From Allobranchiibius huperziae (GTDB lineage: Bacteria > Actinomycetota > Actinomycetes > Actinomycetales > Dermatophilaceae): a stretch of 64,000 bases of DNA. The notes below the pieces were generated by a model, which did not search any database, was not told the origin of the DNA, and was given only the letters and a program-made list of their open reading frames with translations. The position numbers and the translations under genes were made by a program. This document shows, in pieces, positions 1-8,600 of the stretch. Every line of letters starts with the position of its first letter. Position 1 is the stretch's first letter. The DNA lies in the NCBI RefSeq assembly GCF_013410455.1, contig NZ_JACCFW010000001.1, positions 3,426,929 to 3,490,928 of the forward strand, in the 5' to 3' direction.

Positions 1-911
1 TCGACAACGGCGGCAGTCCGAGCGTGCTGACCGACCCGTCCATCAAGCAGGACACCGAGTCGCCGATCCCGTCGCTGAACAAGATCACCGACCACGACTA
101 CCCGAAGTTCGACACCGACATCCCCGACCAGTACCGCTACCAGATCTGGAAGCAGGAGTTCGAGAAGAAGGGTCCGGCCAACCTCAACACGTTCTGGCTC
201 TCCAGCGACCACACCGGCGGGACGCCGGACCCGCGGGCCCAGGTCGCGGACGGCGACCTCGCGGTCGGTCGGATCGTCGATGAGATCTCGCACAGCAAGT
301 ACTGGAAGGACTCGGCGATCTTCGTGGTCGAGGATGACAGCCAGGACGGTGTCGACCACGTCGACGGGCACCGTGCCCCGGTCCAGGTCATCAGTCCGTG
401 GTCGCTGCACGGGAAGGTCGACGACACCTACTATTCGCAGCTGTCCGTGGGCCGCACCATCCAGCAGATCCTGGGCGCTCAGCCGCTGAACCAGAAGCTC
501 GCGGCGGCCACCCCGATGTACGGCGCGTTCACGAACAAGCCCAACTACAAGCCGTTCACCGCGGTGCCGAACGAGGTGCCGCTCACGGAGGGTGTGACGA
601 CCGCACCCGCCTGCGGTGACGACACGCTCGGCCGCAAGGGCGCGGCCGCGATGCAGTTGACGAAGCGGGAGGCTGCCGCGACCGCCGTACCCGCTGCAGA
701 GCGGGCCGTCGCCGCGCAGTGGCAGACGTGGCGCGGCCAGCAGCGCTTCACCGGCGACTCCGCGATCCCGGACTACGCCGACCCGGAGCAGATGAACCGC
801 TACACCTGGTACCAGACGCACGGCTGGAAGACGCCCTACCCGGGCGACTCGATGATTTACGCCCCGTCGCAGGTGCCCGGCGCGTACATCCCGAACGCCG
901 ACCAGGAATAA
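1..911 (+). CDS. Phosphoesterase family protein, C-terminal part (gene runs off the left edge)
   Basis: The open frame is already running at base 3 and ends at TAA 909-911, so this is the last ~302 codons of a larger gene. The segment VVEDDSQDGVDHVDGHR followed by VISPW is the metal-binding signature of the alkaline-phosphatase-like phosphoesterase superfamily (PF04185 type, related to bacterial phospholipase C/acid phosphatases). Homologues are usually secreted and hydrolyse phosphate esters; the N-terminal half, which would show a signal peptide and the catalytic Thr/Ser, lies outside the window. A GTG at 24 is in frame but internal to a conserved-looking stretch, so I do not treat it as the start. 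Substrate unknown. Confidence 0.8.
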   Translation, partial: DNGGSPSVLTDPSIKQDTESPIPSLNKITDHDYPKFDTDIPDQYRYQIWKQEFEKKGPANLNTFWLSSDHTGGTPDPRAQVADGDLAVGRIVDEISHSKYWKDSAIFVVEDDSQDGVDHVDGHRAPVQVISPWSLHGKVDDTYYSQLSVGRTIQQILGAQPLNQKLAAATPMYGAFTNKPNYKPFTAVPNEVPLTEGVTTAPACGDDTLGRKGAAAMQLTKREAAATAVPAAERAVAAQWQTWRGQQRFTGDSAIPDYADPEQMNRYTWYQTHGWKTPYPGDSMIYAPSQVPGAYIPNADQE

Positions 912-941
912 CAGGACTGACAGGACCAGCAGCACCACGCA

Positions 942-976
942 CCACGGCCCACCGGATCGGATCCGGTGGGCCGTGG
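942..976. terminator. Bidirectional terminator between phosphoesterase gene and osmC
   Basis: An almost loop-free inverted repeat: 17-base arms starting CCACGGCC and ending GGCCGTGG around a single central base, with further pairing outside (CAGCAC/GTGCTG). It sits between two convergent genes. No long T tract, as is usual in GC-rich actinobacteria. Confidence 0.75.
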
Positions 977-992
977 TCGTGCTGTGGGGCGC

Positions 993-1433
993 TCAGCTCT
1001 CGAGCGAGGCGTCCAGGGTGATGTCGACGCCGGTGAGCGCCTTGCTGACCGGGCAGGTCTCCTTGGCGTTCTTCGCGGCGTCCTGGAACTGGGCATCGGT
1101 GAAGCCCTCGACCTCGCCGACCACCTTCAGAGCGATGCCGGTGAGCCGGAACCCGCCGGCCGGGTCCGGGCCGAGGGAGACGTCGGCCGTCACGTCGAGC
1201 GCCTGCGGAGTGCCGCCCTGCTCGGCGATGACCGCGGACAGCTGCATCGCGTAGCAGGCCGAGTGCGCCGCGGCGATGAGCTCCTCGGGGCTGGTGGTGC
1301 CGTCGGCGGACTCCGCGGCCCGCTTCGGGAACGACATGTCGTAGGTGCCGATGCCGGAGCTGGACAGCTCCACCTTGCCCGAACCCTGCTCGAGGGTCCC
1401 GGTCCAGCCTGCGCGTGCGCTCCGTGTCGGCAT
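993..1433 (-). CDS. osmC: OsmC/Ohr family peroxidase
   Basis: 146-aa protein of the OsmC family, thiol-dependent peroxidases that reduce organic hydroperoxides in the cytoplasm. Both conserved cysteines are present: Cys60 in AAAHSACYAM and Cys127 in KETCPVSKAL. The ATG at 1433 is chosen because AGGAGAAGCAG lies directly in front of it and MPTRSARAGW is the usual N-terminus; an in-frame start 27 codons upstream has no such site. Length matches the family. It is convergent with the phosphoesterase gene and divergent from padR. Confidence 0.92.
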   Translation of the reverse strand: MPTRSARAGWTGTLEQGSGKVELSSSGIGTYDMSFPKRAAESADGTTSPEELIAAAHSACYAMQLSAVIAEQGGTPQALDVTADVSLGPDPAGGFRLTGIALKVVGEVEGFTDAQFQDAAKNAKETCPVSKALTGVDITLDASLES

Positions 1434-1779
1434 CTGCTTCTCCTCTGGGGATCGGTCGTGGCGAAGTGCGAGGCTCAGCCGCAGGAGATCCCGCATGGTC
1501 GGCTCGCAGACCACGTGCTTCGAACGGTACGACAGCGTCGCCGCCGGCGCGCGGGATCCGCCGCAAGCACCGCGACGCCGTCACCGTCCCCCACCGCCGG
1601 GCGCGCGTCGACACGCCACCGGTTGTGCCGGTCGATGTATCGACTCGATACATCGACGGTGTACTCTGCTGCACAGACAACCCCCAGGCGACACGCGAAC
1701 GTCACCTGCCGTTCATCTCGCACCCTGCGGTGCCCCGAACGGCGACGACCGGGCCGCCGGAGCACGAGAGGAGCAGCCC
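1434..1779. promoter_or_regulatory. Divergent osmC/padR intergenic region
   Basis: 346 bases without a supported gene. It holds the osmC ribosome-binding site at its left end, a perfect 27-bp palindrome at 1631-1657 and the padR leader with AGAGGAGCAGCCC before the ATG at 1780. GC falls around the palindrome, as expected for a promoter. Confidence 0.7.
1631..1657. promoter_or_regulatory. Perfect 27-bp palindrome, likely PadR operator
   Basis: 13-base arms around one central base: GTCGATGTATCGA, then C, then TCGATACATCGAC. The core has the ATGTAT...ATACAT symmetry of PadR-family operators. It lies 122 bp upstream of padR, and a possible -10 (TGTACT) follows it. Inference: autoregulation of padR and control of ino1 in the same operon. 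Confidence 0.7.
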
Positions 1780-2433
1780 ATGTCACGACGTGGCGCGATC
1801 CTCGAGCTCGCCGTCCTGGGGTTGTTGCACGAGGCGCCTCTGCACGGGTACGAGCTGCGCAAGCAGTTGTCCGGTGTGCTCGGCGCCTTCCGTGCGGTGT
1901 CGTTCGGTTCGCTCTACCCCTGCCTGCGCTCACTCGTCGAGCGCGGCTGGATCAACGAACGGCACAACGAGAACGAGCCGAGCCAGCTCGGTCAGCTCGG
2001 TGCGGGAAAGAAGCGCACCAGGATCACCTACGAGCTGACCGCCGAGGGCAAGGAGCAGTTCCAGACGCTGATGTCCCAGACGGGCCCGGCGTCCTGGGAG
2101 GACGAGAACTTCGACGTGCACTTCGCCTTCTTCGGGCGTGCCAGCCGCGACGTGCGGTTGCGCATCCTGGAGGGTCGGCGCAGTCGGTTGGAGGAACGGC
2201 TGGACGACGCGCGCACCGCGAGCGCGACGCGTCGCCAGCGCGTGGACAGTTACACGGCCGAGCTGCAACGGCACGGCCTGGACTCCACCGAGCGTGAGGT
2301 GCGGTGGTTGTCGGAGCTGATCGAGACAGAGCGATCGGCCTACGGCACGCCCGCCCGCACAACACCGCAGGCCATTTCGGCCGAGGACCACACAGACCTG
2401 CTGGCCGGACCGGCGCAGGACAAGAAGGAGTGA
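1780..2433 (+). CDS. PadR family transcriptional regulator
   Basis: 217-aa regulator. Residues ~1-90 form a PadR winged helix ([40 protein letters not shown]) with a basic wing insert ([14 protein letters not shown]), and residues ~110-190 a charged, probably coiled-coil dimerisation region ([19 protein letters not shown]). ATG 1780 follows GAGGAGCAGCCC. The stop codon lies 2 nt before ino1, so the two are almost certainly co-transcribed; the same padR-ino1 pairing is known in other actinobacteria such as Mycobacterium. It probably binds the palindrome upstream and adjusts inositol synthesis. The ligand is unknown. Confidence 0.9.
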   Translation: MSRRGAILELAVLGLLHEAPLHGYELRKQLSGVLGAFRAVSFGSLYPCLRSLVERGWINERHNENEPSQLGQLGAGKKRTRITYELTAEGKEQFQTLMSQTGPASWEDENFDVHFAFFGRASRDVRLRILEGRRSRLEERLDDARTASATRRQRVDSYTAELQRHGLDSTEREVRWLSELIETERSAYGTPARTTPQAISAEDHTDLLAGPAQDKKE

Positions 2434-2435
2434 TC

Positions 2436-3515
2436 ATGGGATCCATCCGCGTCGCCATCGTTGGCGTCGGTAACTGCGCGAGCTCGCTCGTGCAGGGTGT
2501 CGAGTACTACAAGGACGCAAACCCCGAGCACGTCGTGCCCGGTCTGATGCACGTGATGTTCGGCGACTACCACGTCAACGACGTGGAGTTCGTCGCCGCG
2601 TTCGACGTCGACGCCAAGAAAGTGGGCTTCGACCTGTCCGACGCCATCGGCGCCTCGGAGAACAACACCATCAAGATCGCCGACGTGCCGCCGACCGGCG
2701 TCACCGTGCAGCGTGGCCACACCCTCGACGGCATCGGCAAGTACTACGCGCTGACCATCGACGAGTCCGACGCCAAGCCCGTCGACGTCGTGCAGGCCCT
2801 GAAGGACTCCAAGGCCGACGTCCTGGTCTCCTACCTGCCCGTCGGCTCCGAGACGGCCGACAAGTTCTACGCGCAGTGCGCCATCGACGCCAACGTCGCG
2901 TTCGTCAACGCGCTGCCGGTGTTCATCGCCTCCGACCCCGAGTGGGCCAAGAAGTTCGAGGACGCGGGCGTCCCGATCATCGGTGACGACATCAAGTCCC
3001 AGGTCGGCGCGACCATCACCCACCGCGTGATGGCGAAGCTGTTCGAGGACCGCGGCGTGGTGCTGGACCGCACCTACCAGCTGAACGTCGGCGGCAACAT
3101 GGACTTCAAGAACATGTTGGAGCGCGACCGCCTGGAGTCCAAGAAGATCTCCAAGACCCAGGCCGTCACCTCCAACCTGGAGCACGACCTCGGTGCGCGC
3201 AACGTGCACATCGGCCCCAGCGACTACGTGCAGTGGCTGGACGACCGCAAGTGGGCGTACGTACGTCTCGAGGGTCGCGCGTTCGGTGACGTCCCCCTGA
3301 ACCTGGAGTACAAGCTCGAGGTCTGGGACTCCCCGAACTCCGCCGGCATCATCATCGACGCGATCCGCGCCGCGAAGATCGCCAAGGACCGCGGCATCGG
3401 CGGCGCCCTGCTGTCCGCCTCGTCGTACCTGATGAAGTCCCCGCCCGAGCAGCGTCGTGACGAGATCGGCCGCGCAAAGCTCGAGGCCTTCATCGAGGGC
3501 ACCGAGGCTCGCTGA
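2436..3515 (+). CDS. ino1: Inositol-3-phosphate synthase
   Basis: 359-aa NAD-dependent myo-inositol-1-phosphate synthase, converting glucose 6-phosphate to 1L-myo-inositol 1-phosphate, the precursor of phosphatidylinositol, PIMs and mycothiol in actinobacteria. The N-terminus [16 protein letters not shown] is the Rossmann dinucleotide site; [27 protein letters not shown] and [12 protein letters not shown] are family blocks around the active site. Length is typical of the short bacterial form. The start ATG has GAAGGAG 5 nt upstream, overlapping the end of padR. A strong hairpin follows the gene. Confidence 0.97.
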   Translation: MGSIRVAIVGVGNCASSLVQGVEYYKDANPEHVVPGLMHVMFGDYHVNDVEFVAAFDVDAKKVGFDLSDAIGASENNTIKIADVPPTGVTVQRGHTLDGIGKYYALTIDESDAKPVDVVQALKDSKADVLVSYLPVGSETADKFYAQCAIDANVAFVNALPVFIASDPEWAKKFEDAGVPIIGDDIKSQVGATITHRVMAKLFEDRGVVLDRTYQLNVGGNMDFKNMLERDRLESKKISKTQAVTSNLEHDLGARNVHIGPSDYVQWLDDRKWAYVRLEGRAFGDVPLNLEYKLEVWDSPNSAGIIIDAIRAAKIAKDRGIGGALLSASSYLMKSPPEQRRDEIGRAKLEAFIEGTEAR

Positions 3516-3538
3516 GCGACCTCACCCGTTCGATCGGT

Positions 3539-3571
3539 AGGCCGCGCTCCCCATCTCGGGGGCGCGGCCTT
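3539..3571. terminator. Terminator after ino1
   Basis: Hairpin with arms AGGCCGCG and CGCGGCCT, extended by TCCCC/GGGGG, a short loop and TT after the stem. It lies between convergent ino1 and a tetR gene and could serve both. Confidence 0.75.
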
Positions 3572-3606
3572 CCGCATGCCTGCCGCCGATCCAGTTGGTA
3601 CGCCGG

Positions 3607-4248
3607 TCAGCCGACGGGGACGTCCTGGGCATCCGCGGCGGTGTCGGCCACGACCGTGACGACATCGGAGGCGATGATGCCCAGCACCTGGGCGAACAGG
3701 TCGTCGCGCACCCCGTCGGGTTCGATCTCGGTCTCCAGCGCCAGGCCGTTGCCGAGCGCGAGGACGACGATCGCCAGATCGGCGGACGGCATGGGCAGGG
3801 TGACCCCGAACGTCTCCACGAGTCGGTCCAGCACCCCGGCCACAGCGTCGCGGACCTCGCGCCGACCCTGTCGCAGGCCTTCGGCCCCGGCCGGATCCCT
3901 ACGGGTCAAGGCGGCGTACTCCGCGAGCAACCGGTGCCAGCCGGCGTCCGCACGCATCTCCTGGGCGAGCACCACACCGACCTGGTGCGCGACCTGTGAC
4001 GGGGTGAGGTCGGCCTCCATCGCCTGCAGGCTCTTGGTGATGCGGTCGGCCGCGTGCTCCTCCATCAGGGTCAGCACCAACTCGTCCTTGGACCGGAAGT
4101 TGGAGTAGACCGCACCCTTGGTCAGCCCCGCCGCGGCGGCCACCTGCTCCAGGGAGGTGCCGGCGATGCCGCGCTCGCCGAAGACGACGTACGCCGCGTC
4201 GAGCACCTTGCGCCGCGTCTGGGCGCGATACGGGCGGGTGCGCGCCAT
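3607..4248 (-). CDS. TetR/AcrR family transcriptional regulator
   Basis: 213-aa repressor. Residues ~10-56 give the TetR helix-turn-helix (RRKVLDAAYVVFGERG ... TSLEQVAAAAGLTKGAVYSNFRSKDEL). The C-terminal ligand domain (~80-205) is all-helical without a recognisable effector site. ATG 4248 has AAAGGGCGAGC ahead. It lies 60 nt downstream of the membrane protein gene on the same strand and could be co-transcribed with it. Target genes cannot be told from sequence. Confidence 0.88.
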   Translation of the reverse strand: MARTRPYRAQTRRKVLDAAYVVFGERGIAGTSLEQVAAAAGLTKGAVYSNFRSKDELVLTLMEEHAADRITKSLQAMEADLTPSQVAHQVGVVLAQEMRADAGWHRLLAEYAALTRRDPAGAEGLRQGRREVRDAVAGVLDRLVETFGVTLPMPSADLAIVVLALGNGLALETEIEPDGVRDDLFAQVLGIIASDVVTVVADTAADAQDVPVG

Positions 4249-4308
4249 GCTCGCCCTTTCGCTCGGTGCCGCTTCGCCTGCGGTCGTCGCCGGCAGGTGG
4301 GACGGCGG

Positions 4309-5187
4309 TCAGATCCGCAGGTCGTCCTCGCCCCGGTCCGGGAAGCGGTCCTTCAGGAACCGCCCGTGGGTCAGCAACTCCTCACCGCCGGTCAGGGCGA
4401 CCGACTCCTGGATCTCCCGCAAGCGGTGCTCCAGCAGATCCAGCTGGTCGATCAGCAACTCCAGACCGGTCTTGCCGTCGGCCAGCACCGTGCCCTGGGC
4501 GGACCAGGGCGGCAGGGCCAGGTAGCCACGGACCGCCCCGGGCGCGTAGTCGTCGCGGATGCGCTCCACCTCGATCGCGTCGATGCCGGACCCACGGCCC
4601 TGCTGGGTCAGATACTCGCTCGCCGCGCGAGCCCGTTCGCTGATCAGGCGCAGCTTGTCACGGGCCGCCGCGGGCACCCGGTCGTCGAACAGGTACATCG
4701 CCAGGCTCGGCGTGGGAGCGGTCTGCGGCGGAACGGCGTCGACCGGTTCCTTGCGCAGATCGACGGCGTGGGGCGTCTGCAGGTGGTGCTCCCTGTGCCG
4801 GCTGTCCACTCCACATCCGCGACCGCCGCGGCCGAGCAGCCTCACTGCCGCGATGGTGATCAACACCGCGAACGGATCGAGCACCCAGTGCGCACCGAGC
4901 AACGAGAACGCGACCAGGGCCAGAGCACTCACCACCAGCCGCCGGGCCGTCTTCGACAGGTTGCCGAACATCGCAGTGACGAATGCGGCGAGCGAGATTC
5001 CGGCGCCTGCGAAAGCCACCCACCCGGCACCCAGCAACGCGAGCACGCACAGCACCAGGATCACCACGACCGAGCGGCGCACCGTGTTCGGTCGACGACC
5101 GAACGCCGTACCGGCGTACACCGCGGTCCCCACCCCTGCTGCGACGTTCACCACAACGAGCCCCGCACCCGTGATCGCGTCCACCAT
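4309..5187 (-). CDS. Membrane protein with C-terminal cytoplasmic domain, function unknown
   Basis: 292 aa, not recognised as a named family. The N-terminal ~135 residues contain about four hydrophobic segments (GAGLVVVNVAAGVGTAVYAG; RRSVVVILVLCVLALLGAGW; LVVSALALVAFSLLG; LDPFAVLITIAAVRLLG). The C-terminal half is soluble, acidic and helical (LELLIDQLDLLEHRLREIQES) and may be a coiled coil. Start ATG 5187 is chosen over an in-frame start 10 codons upstream because AGAGGTGAGGGTC precedes it. It lies just upstream of a tetR gene, so regulation by that repressor is possible. Confidence 0.65.
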   Translation of the reverse strand: MVDAITGAGLVVVNVAAGVGTAVYAGTAFGRRPNTVRRSVVVILVLCVLALLGAGWVAFAGAGISLAAFVTAMFGNLSKTARRLVVSALALVAFSLLGAHWVLDPFAVLITIAAVRLLGRGGRGCGVDSRHREHHLQTPHAVDLRKEPVDAVPPQTAPTPSLAMYLFDDRVPAAARDKLRLISERARAASEYLTQQGRGSGIDAIEVERIRDDYAPGAVRGYLALPPWSAQGTVLADGKTGLELLIDQLDLLEHRLREIQESVALTGGEELLTHGRFLKDRFPDRGEDDLRI

Positions 5188-5358
5188 GACCCTCACCTCT
5201 CGTGCCCGATGCACCACCGGATTTCCTGATTCGACGGTACGCCGACCGATCGCGCCGTGCGGTGCCGTTTGTCATGTGCGCGGGGTGACGTGCGATCGGG
5301 AGCGGGCGGGCACGCGCCGTACGCGCGGGTACTCCCGTGCGGGTGGCATCATCGGCGA

Positions 5359-5577
5359 ATGGCCATCCAGGAAGTCGTGTCCGACCTCGTCGCCAACGTC
5401 GCTCAGGTGCAGGTCGAGGTCGGTGAGCACGTCGAGATCGGCCACGAGCTGGTGCTCCTGGAGTCGATGAAGATGGAGATCCCGGTGCTCAGCGAGGTCG
5501 CGGGCACCGTTGCGGCGGTGCGGGTCTCGCCGGGAGACGTGGTTCAGGAGGGCGAGATCCTCGTCGTGCTCAGCTGA
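5359..5577 (+). CDS. Biotin/lipoyl attachment (carrier) protein
   Basis: 72-aa stand-alone biotinyl domain of the acetyl-CoA/propionyl-CoA carboxylase carrier type. The attachment lysine is Lys38 in LLESMKMEIPV; the glycine turn (VGEHVEIGHELV) and C-terminal strand (VSPGDVVQEGEILVVLS) are complete. Such free-standing carriers are common in actinobacteria and are presumed to be biotinylated by BirA and to serve an acyl-CoA carboxylase encoded elsewhere. No carboxylase subunit gene is nearby. The Shine-Dalgarno is weak, so the start is chosen by family length. Confidence 0.9.
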   Translation: MAIQEVVSDLVANVAQVQVEVGEHVEIGHELVLLESMKMEIPVLSEVAGTVAAVRVSPGDVVQEGEILVVLS

Positions 5578-5664
5578 CGCGGGGGCTGGATCCCGCTCTG
5601 CTGTGCCCGGGCGGCGTGCGTATCGGCAGCGGGAAACTCCGTTGTCGCAGGTGGGTCGGCTCCG

Positions 5665-5670
5665 TAGCGT
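5665..5670 (+). promoter_or_regulatory. -10 box for leaderless patatin-like gene
   Basis: TAGCGT ends 7 nt before ATG 5678, the spacing of a TANNNT -10 giving a leaderless mRNA; no ribosome-binding site is present. Confidence 0.5.
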
Positions 5671-5677
5671 TCCCGGG

Positions 5678-6571
5678 ATGAACGGGCGTGCGGTGGTCCT
5701 AGGTGGCGGCGGCTCCGTCGGCAACGCGTGGCAGATCGGACTCGTCGCGGGCCTTCTCGAGGCCGGGCTGGATGTGACCCGGGCCGACCTGACGGTGGGG
5801 ACGTCGGCCGGGTCGACCGCGGCGGCGCAGATCACCAGTGGGGTCCCCCCGACCGAACTGCTGGCCGACATCCGTGCCGCCGCGCGCCGGCCGCAGGCGG
5901 CGTCGGTCGGACCCGGGCGCGGTCCTGCCCGGCCCGGGCCGTCCCCGGACCACATGGACAGGACGGACGCCGTCATCGAGGCCGCCACCGACGCGGCCGA
6001 CATGCGCCGCAGGATGGGCGCGGCCGCCCTTGCGGCAGAACCGGATCCGGCCGACGGAGCGGCGATGCAATGGCGGACCGTCGTCGGCGCTCGGCTGCCG
6101 AGTGAGCACTGGCCCGAACGGTGGCTGCGCATCCCCGCGGTCGATGCGCGCACCGGTGAACCCGTCGTGTTCGACCGCGACAGCGGGGTGGACCTGGTGG
6201 ACGCCGTCGCCGCCAGTACGTCGAACGGCTTCGGTGTCCCGCCGTACCGCATCGGCGATGACCGCTACATCAACGGTGGCTACCGACGCAACGAGAACGC
6301 CGACCTGGCGCAGGGGCACGCGCGGGTCCTCGTGCTCTCGCCGTTCGGCGGCAGATCACGGCACCCGTCGGAGTGGGGGATGCACCTCGCCGCGCAGGTC
6401 GAAGAGCTGCGGGCCCACGGCAGCCGGGTCGAAACGGTCTTCCCGCATCCCGATTCCAAGCACCTGTTCGGCACGAACGCGATGGATCTCTCGCTGCGCC
6501 CGGTGGCGGCGGAAGCCGGGTACGAGCAGGGCAGGCTCCTTGCACCCCGGCTCATCGACTTCTGGTGTTGA
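5678..6571 (+). CDS. Patatin-like phospholipase family protein with altered dyad
   Basis: 297-aa protein of the patatin-like acyl hydrolase family. The oxyanion loop GGGGSVGNAW (residues 9-18) and the nucleophile elbow GTSAGS (Ser43) are intact. The position where patatins carry the catalytic Asp of the D-G-G/A motif reads RYINGGYRRNENADLA, with Asn199 in place of Asp. Either this subfamily uses another acid or activity is reduced. Start ATG 5678 fits both the glycine loop position and a leaderless TAGCGT box. The substrate is unknown, and the neighbours are not metabolically related. Confidence 0.85.
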   Translation: MNGRAVVLGGGGSVGNAWQIGLVAGLLEAGLDVTRADLTVGTSAGSTAAAQITSGVPPTELLADIRAAARRPQAASVGPGRGPARPGPSPDHMDRTDAVIEAATDAADMRRRMGAAALAAEPDPADGAAMQWRTVVGARLPSEHWPERWLRIPAVDARTGEPVVFDRDSGVDLVDAVAASTSNGFGVPPYRIGDDRYINGGYRRNENADLAQGHARVLVLSPFGGRSRHPSEWGMHLAAQVEELRAHGSRVETVFPHPDSKHLFGTNAMDLSLRPVAAEAGYEQGRLLAPRLIDFWC

Positions 6572-6631
6572 GGAGCGGCGTACCTACGCCAGCCGCGAGC
6601 GCAGCGGTTCTTCGGAGCGGAGTCGCCCCGG

Positions 6632-7141
6632 TCAGCCGGCCCCGGATGCGCGGTGCGAACGTGCGGCGCGTCCGAGGAGGTACGGCTCGATGACCAGATG
6701 GGCCGGCAGGACGACGGGCCAGACGAGGCGGCCCCACTTCGACTCGTAGCGCACCGAGGTCGTGGCGATCAGCTCCGGGCCGTCCCTGCGGACGATCTTG
6801 ACCGCCGTCAGCAGTCGTGAATCCGCGGTGAGGACCACCTCCTCGTCCGTGGAGCTGCTGATGGCCCAGCCGACGATGGCGCGGTCCGACGCGGCGGGCA
6901 GCAGACGAAGCCCCAGTACGAGCCGCCAACCGGCTTCGAGGAGCCGGCGTACGGGAGCGGGGGCACCCTCGAACATCGCCCTGGCCAGTTGCTCGCCCGA
7001 CCGAGGGTCATCCTGCGCCAGCGCCACCGCGAACCCCTGTGCCCAGTCCCCAATCGTCGCCCGATGTCCCGCACCTTCGGCGTCGGCGCCGGTCAAGCGG
7101 CGCACTCCCCCGCGCCGCCCGGCCGTTCGTGCCGTCACCAT
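6632..7141 (-). CDS. DUF2867-like protein
   Basis: 169-aa protein that resembles DUF2867 proteins of actinobacteria: WAQGFAVAL, then AMFEGAPAPVRRLLEAGWRLVLGL, a beta-rich middle (EEVVLTADSRLLTAVKIVRR) and the C-terminal WPVVLPAHLVIEPYLLGRA. The fold is probably SRPBCC-like; biochemical function unknown. ATG 7141 (MVTARTAG) has GAGGGG upstream; an in-frame start 13 codons earlier is less likely. It is divergent from the ECF42 sigma gene. Family call is from memory of the motif pattern. Confidence 0.6.
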   Translation of the reverse strand: MVTARTAGRRGGVRRLTGADAEGAGHRATIGDWAQGFAVALAQDDPRSGEQLARAMFEGAPAPVRRLLEAGWRLVLGLRLLPAASDRAIVGWAISSSTDEEVVLTADSRLLTAVKIVRRDGPELIATTSVRYESKWGRLVWPVVLPAHLVIEPYLLGRAARSHRASGAG

Positions 7142-7219
7142 GCGATCGTTGCCCCTCGTCGTGCGATCCGGATCCTGCACTTACTCCTCCGCAGATCGAG
7201 GTTCCGGGTGGTGATCGGT

Positions 7220-7249
7220 TGTCGATCCGCGGGGAGGTGCTGCAACGTG
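7220..7249 (+). promoter_or_regulatory. TGTCGA box upstream of ECF42 sigma gene (candidate autoregulatory promoter)
   Basis: TGTCGA (7220-7225), 20 nt, then CGTG (7246-7249). The first ten bases, TGTCGATCCG, are identical to the box before the YCII gene at 8601, which also has a 20-nt spacer. Weaker than that one at the -10. Confidence 0.4.
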
Positions 7250-7318
7250 ATGGAGACAGCAGCGATGACGACGCCGGCCGAGGTGGAGAAGGTCATGTAC
7301 GAGCGGACGGACCGGTGA
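7247..7318 (+). CDS. Possible 23-codon leader ORF overlapping the sigma gene
   Basis: A reading frame from GTG 7247 (or ATG 7250 / ATG 7265) encodes METAAMTTPAEVEKVMYER and ends at TGA 7316-7318, overlapping the sigma factor GTG by GTGA. GGGGAGG at 7231-7237 is a strong ribosome-binding site 9-12 nt upstream, while the sigma gene itself has none, so this could provide translational coupling. It conflicts with the candidate promoter at 7220-7249; both cannot be right if transcription starts downstream of 7249. No homology recognised. Confidence 0.3.
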   Translation: MMETAAMTTPAEVEKVMYERTDR

Positions 7319-8574
7319 CCGCCGAGTCTTCAGCGGTCGCTGCCGTCGAGGATGCGTATCGGCAGGAGTGGGCGAAGGTGGTGGCGACCACCCTGAGGGT
7401 CGTGCGTGACCTGCAGATCGCGGAGGACTGCGTGCAGGAGGCGTTCACCTCCGCCCTGCTGAAGTGGCCCGAGGAAGGTGTGCCCGACCGTCCCGGCGCC
7501 TGGCTGACGACGGTGGCGGTGCGCAACGCGCTGCAGGTGCACCGACGTAACGCGACCCTGGCGAGGAAGTTGCCGCACCTGCACACGGACGCGCAGGACG
7601 TACCCGTCGACCCCGCGGCCGGCACGGCGTTCGTCCAGCTGCCCGACGACCGGCTCCGCCTGATGTTCACCTGCTGCCACCCCGCGCTGTCACCCGAGGC
7701 CCGGGTGGCTCTCACCCTCCGCCTCGTGTGCGGCCTGACCTCCGGCGAGGTCGCCAAGGCGTTCCTCGTGACGCAGCCGACGATGCAGGCACGCATCACG
7801 CGGGCCAAGAAGAAGATCGCCGATGCCGGCATCGCGTACCGGACGCCCGAGCCGCACGAGTTCGACGAACGCCTGAGCTCGGTGCTCGACACGGTGCACC
7901 TGGTCTTCAACGAGGGCCACCTGCCCGCCTCGGGTGACCGGCTGACCCGCATCGATCTGATCGACGCGGCTCTGCAGCTGGCCCGCATGCTGCACGAACT
8001 CCTGCCCCACAGTGCGGAGACCACCTCGCTGCTCGCGCTCCTGCTGCTCACCGAGGCTCGGCGCGACGCACGCACCGATGCCGAGGGGTCGGCCATCGAC
8101 CTGGAACGTCAGGACCGCTCGCTCTGGGACCAGGCCGGGATCGGGGAGGGCCTGCAGCTGCTGGCGTCGGCGGCGGGTCAGCGCGACTGCGGTCGCTACA
8201 CCGTGATGGCCTCTCTCGCAGCGGTGCACGACACCTCACCGAGTTGGGCGGCGACCGATTGGCCACAGATCGTCGCCCTCTACGACGTGCTGCAGCAGCA
8301 CTGGCCCACCCCGGTCGTCGCACTCGCGCGTGCGGTGGCCGTCAGCTTCGCGTCCGGACCCGACACGGGTCTGGCGGCTCTCGAACCGTTGCTGGCGGAG
8401 CCGGCATTGGCCACCTACACCTACCTGCCCGCCGCCCGGGCCGACATGCTGCGACGCCTGGGTCGCTTCGAGGAAGCCGGTGCCGGCTACCGCGAGGCCA
8501 TGCTGCTGACCGCGAACGACGTCGAGGCGCGCTTCTTCCAGGAGCGGATCGACGGACTGCCCCCCGTGCACTGA
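7315..8574 (+). CDS. ECF42-type RNA polymerase sigma factor with C-terminal TPR-like domain
   Basis: 419-aa sigma-70 family protein, twice the length of ordinary ECF factors. Sigma2 occupies residues ~10-80 (DLQIAEDCVQEAFTSALLKW), sigma4 ~115-180 (LRLVCGLTSGEVAKAFLVTQ; MQARITRAKKKI), then a ~230-residue helical repeat region typical of the ECF42 group (HLVFNEGH; ERQDRSLWDQ; RAVAVSFASG). ECF42 factors are encoded beside YCII/DGPF proteins and recognise TGTCGA-type promoters; the YCII gene follows at 8671. No anti-sigma gene is nearby; in this group the C-terminal extension is thought to regulate activity. Start GTG 7315 is set by homology to the sigma2 N-terminus. Confidence 0.88.
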   Translation: MTAESSAVAAVEDAYRQEWAKVVATTLRVVRDLQIAEDCVQEAFTSALLKWPEEGVPDRPGAWLTTVAVRNALQVHRRNATLARKLPHLHTDAQDVPVDPAAGTAFVQLPDDRLRLMFTCCHPALSPEARVALTLRLVCGLTSGEVAKAFLVTQPTMQARITRAKKKIADAGIAYRTPEPHEFDERLSSVLDTVHLVFNEGHLPASGDRLTRIDLIDAALQLARMLHELLPHSAETTSLLALLLLTEARRDARTDAEGSAIDLERQDRSLWDQAGIGEGLQLLASAAGQRDCGRYTVMASLAAVHDTSPSWAATDWPQIVALYDVLQQHWPTPVVALARAVAVSFASGPDTGLAALEPLLAEPALATYTYLPAARADMLRRLGRFEEAGAGYREAMLLTANDVEARFFQERIDGLPPVH

Positions 8575-8600
8575 TCGGGGCGAAGACGGTCTCCTGCCGG

